Program-made: the position numbers and the translations under genes | Assembly (NCBI GenBank): GCA_001466705.2 | Contig: LATX02000182.1 | Coordinates: forward strand, 248,001 to 312,000 | DNA from: Moniliophthora roreri | Lineage: Eukaryota; Basidiomycota; Agaricomycetes; Agaricales; Marasmiaceae | Reading direction: 5' to 3' | DNA: 64,000 bases | Shown here: positions 11,052 to 23,602 of the stretch, piece by piece | Numbering within the stretch: position 1 is the stretch's first letter | Layout: each line of letters starts with the position of its first letter | Notes under the pieces: generated by a model | What the model saw: only the letters and a program-made list of their open reading frames with translations | What the model was told of the DNA's origin: nothing | Database searches by the model: none

Positions 11052-11105
11052 CTAAAAGTCATCAGTGCCATAGTCAAGAAGCATATTCCCCAATGAATCA
11101 ACAGA

Positions 11106-11480
11106 TTGAAGCCTCATCAGTGTGAACTGATTGCAGACATCCTTGATCTGAAGCAGGTCATGTACATGACAGCTACTAGCAATGGAAAGTCTGCTCTTTT
11201 CATTGTTCCTCTTCTCATACATCTGGAAATAAACCAGAACTCATGAAACTGCCCTCAGTTTGATGTATTTACCCAGCAGAACATGTCCACAGCGAGTCTT
11301 GAGCATATCAATATCAATATTATCAAAGAAATTGCTGAATGCAAGCATCAGCTCATCATCATCAATCCTGAACATCTTTGTGAACCTGAATGGTACAAGA
11401 ATCCTAATTCATGGGATATGTGGGACTGGTGGAGCTATATTTCTTGTAATCCTCCTTCCTCAGCCATGAATCAGGGTAGT
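11106..11480 (+). pseudogene. RecQ/DEAD-type helicase fragment
   Basis: Reading in pieces on the plus strand gives LKPHQCELIADILDL, then a Walker-A-like MTATSNGKSALF, and further on ECKHQLIIINPEHL, which resembles the SPE-type motif of RecQ-like helicases in Agaricomycete repeats. Stop codons and a frame change between the two pieces show decay. It marks the left edge of the repeat block. The family call rests on these motifs only. Confidence 0.45.
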
Positions 11481-13279
11481 TGAAGGCATGAACACATTGG
11501 ATTCACTAGATGAAGTGGATTGCAAAGGAATCTGCTGCAAGAAGGAACTTGGGAGTGTATTTTAACATTATGAAGACTCTGAATGGTCTATGACAGTGAA
11601 ATGTTTGTTTAGAGTGAGAATCATATTGAAAAATGCCAAACTATGGATGCAGTCATGTTAAACAGGCAGGATGAAAATTTTAGAGCAGGTGCTTAGTTCA
11701 AATATAGACAAATATTAGGTAATATATATGGGTGCAGCAATGGGACAGATGTTGTAGAAATGTTATGGTAGGTGTCAGCTGTGGTTCAGAAATTGCATCA
11801 TTACTAAGCAGGTTTCCTACATTTTTTAGGACAAGCCTTGACATGCTTGATGTGACCTTGGAGGCACATACTTACATGCTAAACTTACCAAGCCCCCTTC
11901 TTCTGCATTATGGGTGCTACAAGCTCTTTAATAGCACTATAGCAGGGTTTCACTAGTATAAATGATGCAATTAAGCACTGGGATATGCACTAATAGCTTA
12001 GCACCTACCATTTCCCCAGCCAAAAAAGTGACCTTGACAATGACTGCACTGATGGCCAATTGGTGCAGACATGAGCACTATTTAAAGGTCCTGATAAAAA
12101 GTTTGGTTACTGATTTTCTTGATTTGGGCATTCAGGCCTTTAAGTATGCACTTTTATGCATTAGAGCATATTTGATTGCATATATACAACTTTTGTATGA
12201 ACAAGATCTAATGATTTTTTCACATTATTTTCATGACAAGCTTCACTCCACTCCAATAATTGCTCTCTTGAGATACAAAGTCTGGTAATATACTTCATGG
12301 CCTACAGTAACAGCTGCATATGTGCTGCATTGTTACTTGGCATGTCATCTTGCTGGCACAATTCAAGTTCAAATCTGCCAGAAACATCAGAATCAGAACC
12401 TCTGAAGCAGACTCTTAAAATATTTATCACAGACAATTGTAATTTACCTAATTTTTCCAGAGTGGAGCCCTGTTTCTACATGCAAAACTTTGTATATACA
12501 TAATCAAATACACTCTATTTTCTTAAAGATGAGAGTTTAGCTATATTAAGAAGTTTTAAGGAAATCTACAACCAAGAATTTCATTAGATACTCATCCTAA
12601 GTAATTCCTGCCATTCTGGGTGAGAGCACAAGCCAGACATGTAAACTAAAAAATGTGTTATGAAATCCAGTCATGCTTGGTGATGGGAAAATAAAGAAGT
12701 GGAGTTTGAATTGGCCTGCACTGGCCCCTACCAAACATAATCAGGGTAGGGGCTGTACTGGCAGCACCTGCTATCTTTCTATTGACAGGCAGAGCAAGAA
12801 ATGATGTGTCTTGCCAGGCATATGAGATAATCAGAACCTAGGTCCTAATAGATGTGAATTCTACATTTTACAGTAACTGTGGCAGGGCAATGCAAAGGTA
12901 AGATAGCAAATTGCACATGAGTCCTATCTTAAGTGAAAGTGTGTGGGAATTCCTGGTTGAGTGCTTAGTAATCAAGCAGAGGAAAGTGGGGCAAGAGTAC
13001 ATGGGAATTCCTAGTAGTGTGCTCAGTAAACTAAGCAGAGGAAAACAGATGAGAGTACATGGGAACTTTGGATCAAAATGCTTAGTAAACTGAGAAATTT
13101 TGGACCAAGACCTGCTACTAAAGATAGCAGAAATTACTGTACAATGTTAGGGTGCAGTGACTAATTCCTAGCTATATTATTAACATATATGCTCACATTG
13201 ACCTTCTTGAAGGCTATTATTCATATAGTTGTTAACATTATTTTCTAACACTGATAATAACAAGTGAATAATGCAATCT
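11481..13279. other. AT-rich, CpG-depleted relic sequence
   Basis: About 1.8 kb almost free of CG dinucleotides, with only short unconvincing reading frames. A near-repeated phrase (GTACATGGGAA with neighbouring AAGCAGAGG and CTTAGTAA) occurs two to three times between 12,940 and 13,095, suggesting small tandem duplications. It is probably old transposon remains; I could not assign a family. Confidence 0.4.
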
Positions 13280-13784
13280 TTACCATGTTATTAACAATTT
13301 GGCATGTGAAAATAATAATGCCTGCACCACTTGACCTGCATCTGTAATGGCTTTTATACACCCATTCATAATATCTTCAACCCATTTCATAAGTACTGCA
13401 TCAGGGCCACCTTCTGAAGTAGAATTCTCCTTGATATATTTCTCTAGTATGTCAGCAACAGCACCAATCCCATTTGACTCCCTCTCCATAATGCCCAACA
13501 TACTATCTCCAGTTGTACATATATGTGTCTTCCATCTTGAATCCCCTGCCCACAACCTCTATAGTTCCCAACTCTTCAGCCTTATTCCTGTCTAGGTGAA
13601 AAGTCTTGAATGGAAACTTCAGTATCTCTCCAGACTGAGGTCTTGGAAACAACTTGGGTACTAGAGCATTGAGAAAAGTATGTAAATAGGTTAGCTTGTG
13701 AATAGCATCTTCTGGAAGTTGCTCCATGGTGTGTAATTGCATCTCAATAGTTAGTCCAAGTTTTAGGGAAATTAAGAATTTCAT
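13280..13784 (-). pseudogene. Unidentified coding relic
   Basis: Two overlapping minus-strand frames read as one decayed protein. The first has LPEDAIHKLTYLHTFLNA, FPFKTFHLDRNKAEEL and a following EDTYMYNW, and the second continues with GDSRWKTHICTTGDS and IMERESNGIGAVADILE. The hydrophobic and charged patterning looks like real coding sequence with one frameshift near 13,530. I do not recognise the family. Confidence 0.35.
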
Positions 13785-13912
13785 TGTTGGGAGTGTCTGT
13801 AAAAGGAATACAAGGCTGCTAAATGATGAGTCAACTATTGATAATGGTCAAAATGAAAAATTTGCAACACATGTATTGCTCAAATCAGCAAGGCTCTGAT
13901 TTGCTAGGGTTC

Positions 13913-15447
13913 CACCTTTGGTTCCCATCAATCTGAACTAATTAGATGCTACAATCAGATTGAATGTGGTGTCTGATAAGATGGCTATTACCAGGAATTT
14001 GGCTGCACCACTTTGGTTCCCATCAATCTGAACTAATTAGACACCATGTTCAGGTTGAATGTGGTGTCTAATAAGATGGCTATCATCAGGAATTTGGCTG
14101 CACCTTGTTGCACCCTTCTCCTGCTCCTCTCTGCTCCTCTCTTAGCACCTTTACTCTCTCTCAAGACTCTTGAAGTCTCCTATGGACTGTCTGCCAGTGT
14201 CAGCTGCCAGAGTTGCATGACTCATCTCCAGCACCTCAACATCAACCACATTTCCAACATCTTTCTCACAGTTGTCATTGTTGTTCCCACTGTTATTAAC
14301 ATCCCATAGCTGTTGTCGTTGCTGCTGGAAGTATAAGGTGCATTTGTAAAACTTCACTTTACTCTTTAAAACCAACTATTTACAATCAGTCATTATGAGT
14401 ATTATCTGAGTTCTATATATTCTCCTTATATCTCTAAGCTGGAATCAACAAGCCTTTTTTACACCTTTCACATTCATGTCACCTGAACACACTTAGATCA
14501 ATGACAACTATGGAAGAAATCATTCAGAATCTTTCTCACTGTGTTAAGGCTACAATACACAGGCAATCCAATGGCCTTCCTTTTCCTTTGCCCTTGAGTG
14601 CTCTCTCAACCACATTCAGTTTCTGTTGGTTTCCCAACACCACATCTGGCTCCTATGTAAATTTGTCAATCAGCAGGCCAAAATACATTGTGACAGCCAC
14701 TTGATTAACAGCGTCTTTTCATGGTTTTCTCCTGCATGCATTTACCCACCCTGTTTATCCTCAATATCTCAATATCTCCTCCTTTCAGCCCTCCAAGTTC
14801 CCTCAAGTCCTCACATGGCATCTACAACCAGTGTTCACTACTGGCATCTTTGGTGACTCATCACTGGCACCAGTCCTGTGGCATCAACTACAGTTCCTAT
14901 GACTCTCATTATTGTTCAGAATGGTCTCAACTTACCCAGAATAGTTGTTGTTGCTATCAGCTCAGGTAAAAAATATAGGTGTGTCATAATTCTTTCAGAT
15001 AATCTTCTATCTACTGACCACAGGTGTCCAGATTCTATTGTTCCTTATTAATTACTGTTGCCATCACCATCAACAATACACTCTTTTTTGTGCAACACCC
15101 TGTCTACATCATTAACCTGCATGAAGACCTCTCCTTCTACACTCATACCCCAGCCAGCATTATGTTGCAATTGCTATCAGAATCAATGTCATATCTCTAC
15201 AAGGACAACTTCTCTCAATGCTTTCTATTTTCCTCAGTGCCCTCCCTTCACCTGCTTGGAGTACTGGACAGTGAACATGTGACAAACTGTTGATCTGCAT
15301 CATTGTTGATACCTTGGAAACAGCATCCCTTTTTGACCCTACTGGCATCTATTGGTATTTTTACCTGGCTGTGAAATGTCAACATCAGAATCTCTCTCAG
15401 CGTTAGCAGAATTAACTCCCATGACTGTTCCTCTAGTGCATAGTGGA
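13913..15447 (+). repeat. Left arm of T1
   Basis: Inverted relative to 49,441-50,574. A segment of about 100 bases starting at the terminus (TTGGTTCCCATCAATCTGAA onward) is present twice, near 13,918-14,017 and 14,022-14,101. The arm contains no intact gene. Its inner end abuts the GTCAG duplication of gypsy A at 15,448-15,452. Confidence 0.5.
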
Positions 15448-15452
15448 GTCAG

Positions 15453-15897
15453 TGTTATGATTTCCCCTTCACTGTACAGTATTACCTATGCTTCCTTTTC
15501 TGATTAGACATATTTACCTTCCCAGTTCCCTTTTTCCTTTCTTACCTATGCTTCTATCTTGATTGGACCTATATATCTTCCTAGCTCTCATCTTCTTCTC
15601 TCTTGTAATATCATTTATGTCACATGCTGGCTGGACTGGGGATTACTTATATTTAGCTGATACTACCACTTATACATAGAACTTTATGTAGTTATCAGAT
15701 GTATCTATTTAAGCACTCAAGTTGAGACTCTAGTTCCTCAGCTTGACCTAGTTAAATCTTAACTTGTGTTTAGCAACATTAAAAGAACTCTGAACCTCAG
15801 AAATCCTCTAAGCAAACTCAAACTTGACTCTTGAACTTTGCATCACTAAGGTTCTGTGGTGCTAAGGTGTTGATGTTGCTGTGCAAGTAACATAACA
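15453..15897 (+). repeat. Gypsy A 5' LTR
   Basis: A 445-base LTR, TG...CA, with counterpart at 48,022-48,466. It shares the motif CAGCTTGACCTAGTTAA and the GCAAGTAACATAACA end with the LTRs of gypsy B and the solo LTR at 52,894, so these are related families. Confidence 0.85.
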
Positions 15898-16050
15898 TAA
15901 GGTCAAGCTGATTGATTGCCGGCCTGTCAAAAGGTCTAGGCATCACCACTCTGGAAGGACAAAACACTGCCCAAATGAACAGAACAACAGGTCAAATGAG
16001 ATATTGCTGAAGCAGAGGAACAACAGCATATTTTACAGACTCAGTCAATA

Positions 16051-17310
16051 TTGAGCACTGGTGGACAAGTGATTCCACCATTAACCAGACAATCACACAG
16101 AGAGCTCCTGACCCTCTCCCTGAAGCCATCACAACAGAAGCTGTCTCAGGAAGAGATACAACCCAAACAATTCAAAGCAAAGAAAACCTGGACTCTGGAA
16201 TTCACAGTGTGTGGATCAAGCAAAGCAGACTCTAAAGATGCCTTATTGCTCCTGATATTGAAGAGAGAAGAATTATCTACATCAGATATCTCCATCAGAT
16301 CACCCAAAGAACAAGATCCATTCCAGAAACTTCTGAAAGCCCTGAAAAACAGCCTCAGACTGAAGACACTGAAGCTACTGACAGAAATGTCCAAAGAGAA
16401 GAAACCATCAGGGAGCAAGCTAAAGATAGAGCCACAAACAGAGGAAACCACCATTGGATCAACAATGCCAGTACAGATTGTCTCTGACAACAAAGAAATT
16501 AAGGCTGCTCTACCTATGCTATTCACAGGAGATTGTAAAGACACAAAGAAGTTTCTCTGAGAAGTACAGTTATACATCACATTGAACCTGAAAGCATTCA
16601 AAAACAACCAAATGAAAGAACTATTCTTGCTATTCTACATGAAGGATAGGCCAGAGCTTTTAGCCAATGAAGATCCCACAAAAGCTCCAAAATAGAAGGA
16701 CTTCATAGAGGAGTTCAAGGTCTCATTTGAACCTCTTGACACAGCACTTGATGCCCAGATGAAGCTCTGAGACCTCAAAATGAAAGAATAGGCTGACAAG
16801 TATACATACCAATTCCAACACCTTGCAAAACAGACCAGATACAATGATGCAGTGCAGATTGAAGCATTTAAATGGGGACTGCCCAGAGGTCTCATAATGA
16901 AAGTTATGACTAGACCAGAAGGGAAACCAGAAACCATCAAAGACTGGATGAACACAGCAATCCTCTTTGATGAAACATGGAAACAAGCGCTGGAGTATGG
17001 AAAGAAGTGGGATGAAGACAATGGAAGGACACAGAGAAACTTCTGAAAGAAAGAGAAAACAACAATAAAGAGGATTAACAAAGCAAACCAGAAGGAATAT
17101 ATGGCAAAAGGGTTGTGCTTCCAATGTGGGAGAAGCAGTCACAGAGTTAGAGACTGTCCAGATGGGACGAGGAAAGAGGAGTCCAGAAAGGAAGAGCTGA
17201 AGAAAATGACAAGGGAAGAACAATTTGCAAAGATCAGAGCCCTTGTAGATGACCAGCTGAAGGAAGAAAAGGATCTCCTTCTGGATCTCATGGAACAAGA
17301 GGGTTTTTGA
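16051..17310 (+). pseudogene. Gypsy A gag, decayed
   Basis: The capsid-nucleocapsid polyprotein of gypsy A. It is colinear with the intact gag at 33,267-34,547, including a CCHC zinc knuckle (CFQCGRSSHRVRDC near 17,117-17,158). In-frame stops occur, for example TGA at 16,558-16,560 and others around 16,690-17,045. The gag stop is preceded by the same slippery GGGTTTT (17,301-17,307) as in gypsy B. Confidence 0.75.
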
Positions 17311-20300
17311 ATAGACAGAAGAGCACAACATCTCCACTACCAGTAATAATCTCACACTTTGTATTAGCCAAGATAGACTGAAATTCTATGCACATTCCTC
17401 TCCAATACAAAGTAGAAAATGAAATCATTGATACCAAAGCCCTTCTAGATCCAGGAGCAGAGGGAAGATTCATTAGCCCAAGGCTTGTGAAGAAACTTGG
17501 AAAAAAGTGGGACACACTTCCCAAACAAATAAAAGTCTTCAATATAGACAGAACCCCAAACAAAACAGCATGGATCTCCCATACAGTAAACCTTATGTTC
17601 ACAATGGAAGGAAAAGTCTTCCATGAGGACTTTCTAATCTCTAGAATTGGAGAGGAGAATCTCATCCTTGGCCTCCCATAGTTGAGGTACCATAACCCCA
17701 GAATTGACTGGCAGATGGGGGGAATTGAGTTCCCAACATGGAGAAGGATCATGATTAAGTGATTCCTAGGGGTACTAGATTCCCTAGAACTGGAAGTGCT
17801 CATTAGAGTGAAAACAACCACTTCACAGGAACTAGTGCAAGCTAAAGAAGCACTAGTGAAAAGTGATTAATGAGCTAGTAACACCATATCTCACTGAGTA
17901 CTTTGGCAGATTCAAAAAAGGAAAATCTGAGTGATTCCCCATTCTTCTTTGTCACAAAAAAAGAAAAAGGGGCACTCCAACCAACACAAGACTACTGAAA
18001 ACTCAACAAAAGGACAATTAAAAATGCTTACCCACTCTCATTAGTATCAGACCTCATAGATAAATTAAAAGGAGCAAAGATCTTCAGCAAATTGGATCTC
18101 CATAATAGATATAATAACATGCAGATCAGGAATGGCGATCAATGGAAGGCTGCTTTCAAGATGAATAGAGAATTTTTCAAACCCACTGCAATGTTCTTCA
18201 GTCTTGCTAATTTGCCAGCAATGTTCCAAGCATTTATGAATGACATTTTATTGGACCTTATAGACAAAGGATGGTGTGTTGTATATATGGATGATATAGT
18301 AATCTTCTCTGAAAATTGGAAAGAACACTAGGAACAAACTTAGTGACTACTACAACAGATACAGGACTATGACCTGTACCTCAAACTGGAGAAATGTGAG
18401 TTTGATGTCAGCAAAGTGGTCTTTCTAGAAATGGTGATTCAGCCTGGCCATATTGTGATGGACCCAGTTAAATTGGCAGGAATAGCAGAATGGGAACCAC
18501 CACAGACAGTAAAAGGAGTATGTGCATTTTTAGGATTCAGGAACTTCTACCAGAAATTCATTGGATATAGCACAGCCTCTAAACAATCTCACAAAGAAAC
18601 TTTGAAAGTTCAAATGGATGTCTATGTGTCAGGAAGCCTTCAACATGCTGAAACAGAAGTTCCTCTTGAAGCCCATATTGAAGATACCAGATTCAGATAA
18701 GCCATTCATCATTGAAGCTGATGCCTCTAAATGGGCAACAGAAGCAGTTCTTAGGCAAAAAGAATCCAATGGAGAATGGCATCCATGTGGATATTTGTCA
18801 AAGTCACTATCACCAACAGAATACAACTATGAAATCTATGACCACAAACTTCTGGTAATTGTTTGCACACTAATGGAATGGAGACACTATCTGATGGGAG
18901 GAAAGCATAAAGTGGTGGTTCTTTCCAATCATAAGAACCTGACATACTTCCAACTGGTGCAAAAACCAAACTGAAGGCAGGCCTGCTGGAGTTTGTTCCT
19001 TTCAGAATTTGATTTAGCATTGGTCCACATGCCAGGAAAGCAAATGACACAAGCAGATGTGCTGTCTCAAAGAACCAACAAACAAGAAGATGAAGACAAT
19101 GACAATGACAATGTGATCCTGCTACCAGATTACTTGTTTGTCAGAGGAATCAATTTGGAGCTGGGAGAGGAAATTTGAGAACAATTGGGTCCAGATGACT
19201 TCTATAAGTCAGCTTTGGAAATGTTATTACACCAAGGTGTGCTACCAATCAAATCCATGCTTTTGGAATGGGAGATTAAGGACGATCTTCTATTCTTCAA
19301 AGGGAAAATCTATGTCCTGAACAATGAAGAGTTACAGTAGAAGATAGTAAAGGAAATTCATGAAGGAACAGGGGTAGGACACCCAGGACAATAGAACATG
19401 GTAGAACAGATGCAATGGGACTTCTGGTAGCTAGGAATGACCAAGTTCATCAAAGGTTTTGTTAATGGCTGTGTTCCATGCCAGCAGGCAAAGATCAATA
19501 CTCATCTCACACAAACTCTGATCCAGCCTATCCCAGGACTGAAAAACTCTTTCCCTTTCCAAGTCTGTACTATGAATCTGATAACTGACCTTCCAGAAGT
19601 AGATGGCTCAGATGCTATTTTGGTCATAGTGGACCACTCATCTACAAAAGGGGTAATTTTTACTCCATGCACCAAGACAACAAATGCTGTGGGAATCACA
19701 GAACTGCTGATTCAACACTTATACAAACAATTTGGACTTCTAGACTATGTCATATCAGACCAAGATCTGCAATTCACAGCAGAAGTATTCCAAGAAATAG
19801 GGAAGCAGCTGCTTATCAAACATTCAATGAGCACTGCATTCCACCCACAAACAGATGGAGAGACAGAAAGAGTAAATCAGGAAATTGAAGTCTTTCTGTT
19901 CAAAGGAACAGACACAGTGGAAGGAATATCTCCTACTAGCAGAATTTGCTCACAATAAGTGAACTCATTTCATAATGAAGAAATCCCCATTCTATATGAT
20001 AATGAGATATAACCCTAGAGCACTCCCTATGGCATTCAAGAAAACCAACATCATATCAGTAGACAAATGAATAGACAAGATTAAAAGAATACAGGAAGAA
20101 ACATCTAGCCTTCTGGAGATAGTAAGACAAAAGATGATAAGGAGGGGAAAAAACCAAGTTGGACATATTTAGAGAAGGATGAAAAGTATAGCTGGAAGGA
20201 AGAAACCTTGTGATTGGGTACCTCTTGAAGAAACTAGCCCCAAAAAGAGAAGGGCCATTCCCAATAACAAAGGTCTTGGGACCAGTGACATATCAACTTC

Positions 20301-20611
20301 AGTTACCACCACAGTGGAAAATACATCCAGTGTTCCACATGGCATTGTTACCACCATTCAAAGCACATGGACCCAGCTTCATAGAACCCCCTCTGGACCT
20401 AATAGAAGGGTTTGAAGAATATAAGGTGGATGTGATCATTAGACACTGGCCAAAAAGAAGACTCTGAGAATTTCTAGTGTCATACACCAGCTACAACTCT
20501 TTGCATAACTGGTGGATAGAAATAGAAGAGATGGCAAACTGTCTTGATCTTTATAAGGACTATATAAAAAGGCATAAACTGAAGCTCTTGAAACCTATCT
20601 CTATCACTTAA
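17301..20611 (+). pseudogene. Gypsy A pol, decayed (protease, RT, RNase H, integrase, chromodomain)
   Basis: Colinear with gypsy B pol. Readable parts are the protease (ALLDPGAEGRFI), reverse transcriptase with the catalytic box still present ([11 protein letters not shown] near 18,280), RNase H (EADASKWATEAVLRQK), integrase core (ISDQDLQF, TAFHPQTDGETERVNQE) and a C-terminal chromodomain-like segment ending at 20,611. Many TGA and TAG stops and some frame breaks make it non-functional. It is in -1 frame relative to gag. Confidence 0.75.
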
Positions 20612-21552
20612 ACATGTCTTCTCATGCATCTACCTCCTCTGCTGCTTCTGCTAATGCTCCTGGTCACCAGCCACTCCAAAGCCTGAGCAATGTTCCTATG
20701 GAGGCTGGAGACAGAAGGTATGGTGAGAACATTACCTACCATCATGGTCTTCAACCCAACCTCTATCAACTCCTCTACCTCTTCAACTCCTAGCAATACA
20801 ATCAGCAGATTCAATGTGCTGCCAACTCTGACAATTGTCTGGAACCAACTGTCAAAAGCCTCTTTTTCCTCAGGGTCCAACACCAGCTTCTTGAAAAGGT
20901 CGCTAATATGGCAAATCTAGAAAAGACCCAATTTTATTCATTTTACATTACTTTTGAATCAGAACATTTTAATATAACACAAGATAATAGGTAATAAGGA
21001 CTAGAGTGAGCCCAGTCTGCTAGTCATTGCCTTAGAGAAGCTACAGTGTGTTGGAAATTACAAAGAGCTATATGATATGCTATACAGAGGTGTCTAAGCT
21101 GTACATTCTGACTTATCTATGTATCAGATCTGAAGCAGATCACTCCCGAAACCTGTAGGGAACCTAACTATAACCATATGAACATGTTGGCTAGTTAACT
21201 GAGCTCTCTCAAAGTGCTATCAATGGGATTTTTCAATTTATTCACTTTTCTAGTGCAATATGCAGTCATACAGTACAGAGGTACTTAGAGAAGACATCAG
21301 AACAGAGAGACGACTTGGAAAGGAACAATCAGAATGATCAGACATTGGAATTCAATATGCAGATCAGAATCAAAGCTGATGATCTCTTAATAAAGAGTTC
21401 TAATGTGGCACAAATAGATGAAATTACTTAACAAGTGGCAATGCAACCTCAGATTAAGTGTAGCTACATGACTACAGATACAATGAGACATATAATTGAT
21501 ATCTAAGGAATGTGAAGCCCTAGATAAGATCAAGAATGAATTATCAAAGAAG
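20612..21552. other. Start of gypsy A ORF3, then unassigned relic
   Basis: A start codon just after the pol stop matches the position of ORF3 in gypsy B. After a few dozen codons the similarity is lost. Between about 20,650 and 20,935 a minus-strand frame reads LDPEEKEAFDSWFQTIVRVG and SVSSLHRNIAQALEWL, probably an unrelated protein relic belonging to another insertion. The rest up to the LTR at 21,553 is AT-rich with nothing recognisable. Confidence 0.35.
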
Positions 21553-21995
21553 TGTTAGGACTATGCAAGAAGGCAAGGATGAGTACAGCCGAATGGCTAG
21601 GAGAGTACCATATGAGGATCACCATATGAAGGAGATGGGTTCGCTGAAGCTATCGGCAACAGCACTACTGAACTACAGAGCTTGGCTGAGATGAAGGGTC
21701 TCCACATGAGTGAGATGGAGGGCAAAGTAGAGGAGGGAAGAGAAGAGCGCAGAACAACGTTAATTTTCCACTTGGGGTATAACAGTAGAATACAATGGTT
21801 TATATCTACTGGGAGAGAATACAACATGGAGAACATATGTAGTCCATGAGGACAATGACCAAGATGTCACTATAAGAAAACATGTTGTAAGATGTACAAT
21901 GGCGGAGATTAATGGAATGTGTAGGTTATGATGGAGGAGATGTGTAAGCATGTCTCGTATGGGTCATGGCTGAGCTGAGTCGTATGAGCATAACA
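21553..21995 (-). repeat. Gypsy C 3' LTR
   Basis: 443 bases, paired with 45,477-45,919. The adjacent polypurine tract at about 22,000-22,011 (minus strand CTAAGGGGGGGATAC) shows that this is the 3' LTR. Confidence 0.75.
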
Positions 21996-22145
21996 GTATC
22001 CCCCCCTTAGGTTCCGACCCTGGAGGAATGTTATAGAAAAGGAAATAAGCGGAACAATGGAAAAGAATGGTGTGGAAGATGATGGAAGAAAGTATCACGT
22101 AGCTGCAGAAAAGGGAAACATATAAAAAGGAAGCCCAAATGGACC

Positions 22146-22876
22146 TTGACTCTATTGCAATCCCCCACAAAGTCCAACCATGCAATGTCGGCTGAAGCCT
22201 CCTCAAGCACTCAGATCAGCACTGACAGCTACAAGACCACAGAGGATTACCCCACTTCCGACATTCCTGACCTTGGCAGCCACACATACCCTCGGCTGAC
22301 TCGTACCTGGAAGGATCCCAAGGTTCTCAAGGCAATGGCACTGGAGATGCCTATTCTCAAATTCCTGGCCAAGGTCCTTGAACCTGAATACCCCCCTCTT
22401 CCTGTCTGCAAACCCAGCGAAAGTGCCACTCTCCACTCGGCTTGTATGAGAGTGGCTAACTCTGCACAGAGCTGAATTGAGGAGGAATGGCTGGCCACAG
22501 TGGAAGCCCAGGAGGAGCAGCTCGCTGAATGGAAGTAGAGCTGCGATGCGAGGGGAAGACCCGATTGTCACACTGTGACCAGACGAGCTGGCTCAAACAG
22601 CCCCTTGCCAAGTCGAGCTGCTTATCAGGTGAGGATGACAGCACAGGTGAGGTCAGGGGCCTTGAGCCCATGTCGGAGGATGAGGAAGTGCAAGAAAAGG
22701 ACGAGGAAGTGCAAGAAAAGGACGAGGAAGTGCAAGAAAAGGACGAGGAAGTGCAAGAAAANGAAAGAAAAGAGGGAAATGAGAATAAGCTGAAGAGAAA
22801 TGCTCACAAAGTCGGTATTGCAAAACTTGTAACTGCTGGATGTGAGTATGGGATGCAGGGCATGATGAGAGTATGA
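22146..22876 (+). pseudogene. Repeat-associated acidic ORF with 21-bp tandem repeats
   Basis: A plus-strand frame starts near 22,146-22,181 and reads RTWKDPKVLKAMALEMPILK and LEPEYPPLPVCKPSES before a stop at 22,473-22,475. A further frame contains the unit EEVQEKD repeated four times (about 22,682-22,761). The unit is 21 bases long and an assembly N (22,762) sits at its end, so the true repeat number is unknown. It resembles the first part of gag-like zinc-finger ORFs in Agaricomycete repeats, and the zinc-finger part may be the ORF at 31,580-39,639. I do not know its function. Confidence 0.35.
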
Positions 22877-22904
22877 AGTAAAGATATAATTTTTAGAACA
22901 ATAT

Positions 22905-23230
22905 CCCTACTACACGAGTTGAACTCTTGAACTCTAAACGGAACACGAGCTCGGAGGAACTGCCGGCTCGATCAACCGGACACGAGTTGAGCGTGAGGTG
23001 AGTCTCAAGGCTGCCAGCTCACTCCCAAGCGAGCAGCGTCTTCCAGCGACCAGGAAACGCGTCTTTCGGTCCTTTCGGAGCGTCTTTCAGACATTTCCTG
23101 GGACCCTGGAAGCATTTCCAGGTTGAAAAAAAGACGTTTTGAGCACGTGTGGAAGACACAGCTCTTTTGGACCACCTAATGTCTCGACATCGTTGATTTC
23201 TCTCACATTCCTCTGCCTTCTTTTCTCCGT
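22905..23230. other. CpG-rich island inside CpG-depleted repeats
   Basis: This 0.3-kb stretch has many CG dinucleotides (for example GGAAACGCGTCTTTCGGTCC), while the several kilobases on each side have very few. It has two near-repeats of GCGTCTTTC and no reading frame. It may be the promoter or terminus of a younger insertion, perhaps that carrying the recombinase gene downstream. Confidence 0.35.
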
Positions 23231-23602
23231 TATTGTTTTCTCCACTTAGGTATCTGTCAGTCCAGTCATATAGCTATTGTCCTGAATACTTATTCTTCTC
23301 TGGAACAGGTATCATTATACAAATGTCTTTTCCAGAATTCAAAGATCATTCTTCACCCTGCCTTCCGGAACATGATTCATTCCACACAACAGTGATCATA
23401 AAGTCTATGGAGATGTTTCAATATTGTGCAGAGGTTTTAGTCTGGAGAGACATGCTTTTGTTTTAGGTGTGTACTCCTTAAGTTCACTGATAAATGTCTC
23501 TTATGTATCTCAAAGTATAGCCTGCGAACACAAGATAAAAGCCTGACTGGCCATCCTAGTTAAACCCAATTCACGCCTCTCCCACTCAACTCGCTCTGCA
23601 GC

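Noticed and set aside
15453..20611. Gypsy A left half as a stand-alone truncated element
   Set aside because: The GTCAG duplication and the matching LTR at 48,022-48,466 show that it is one end of a split element.
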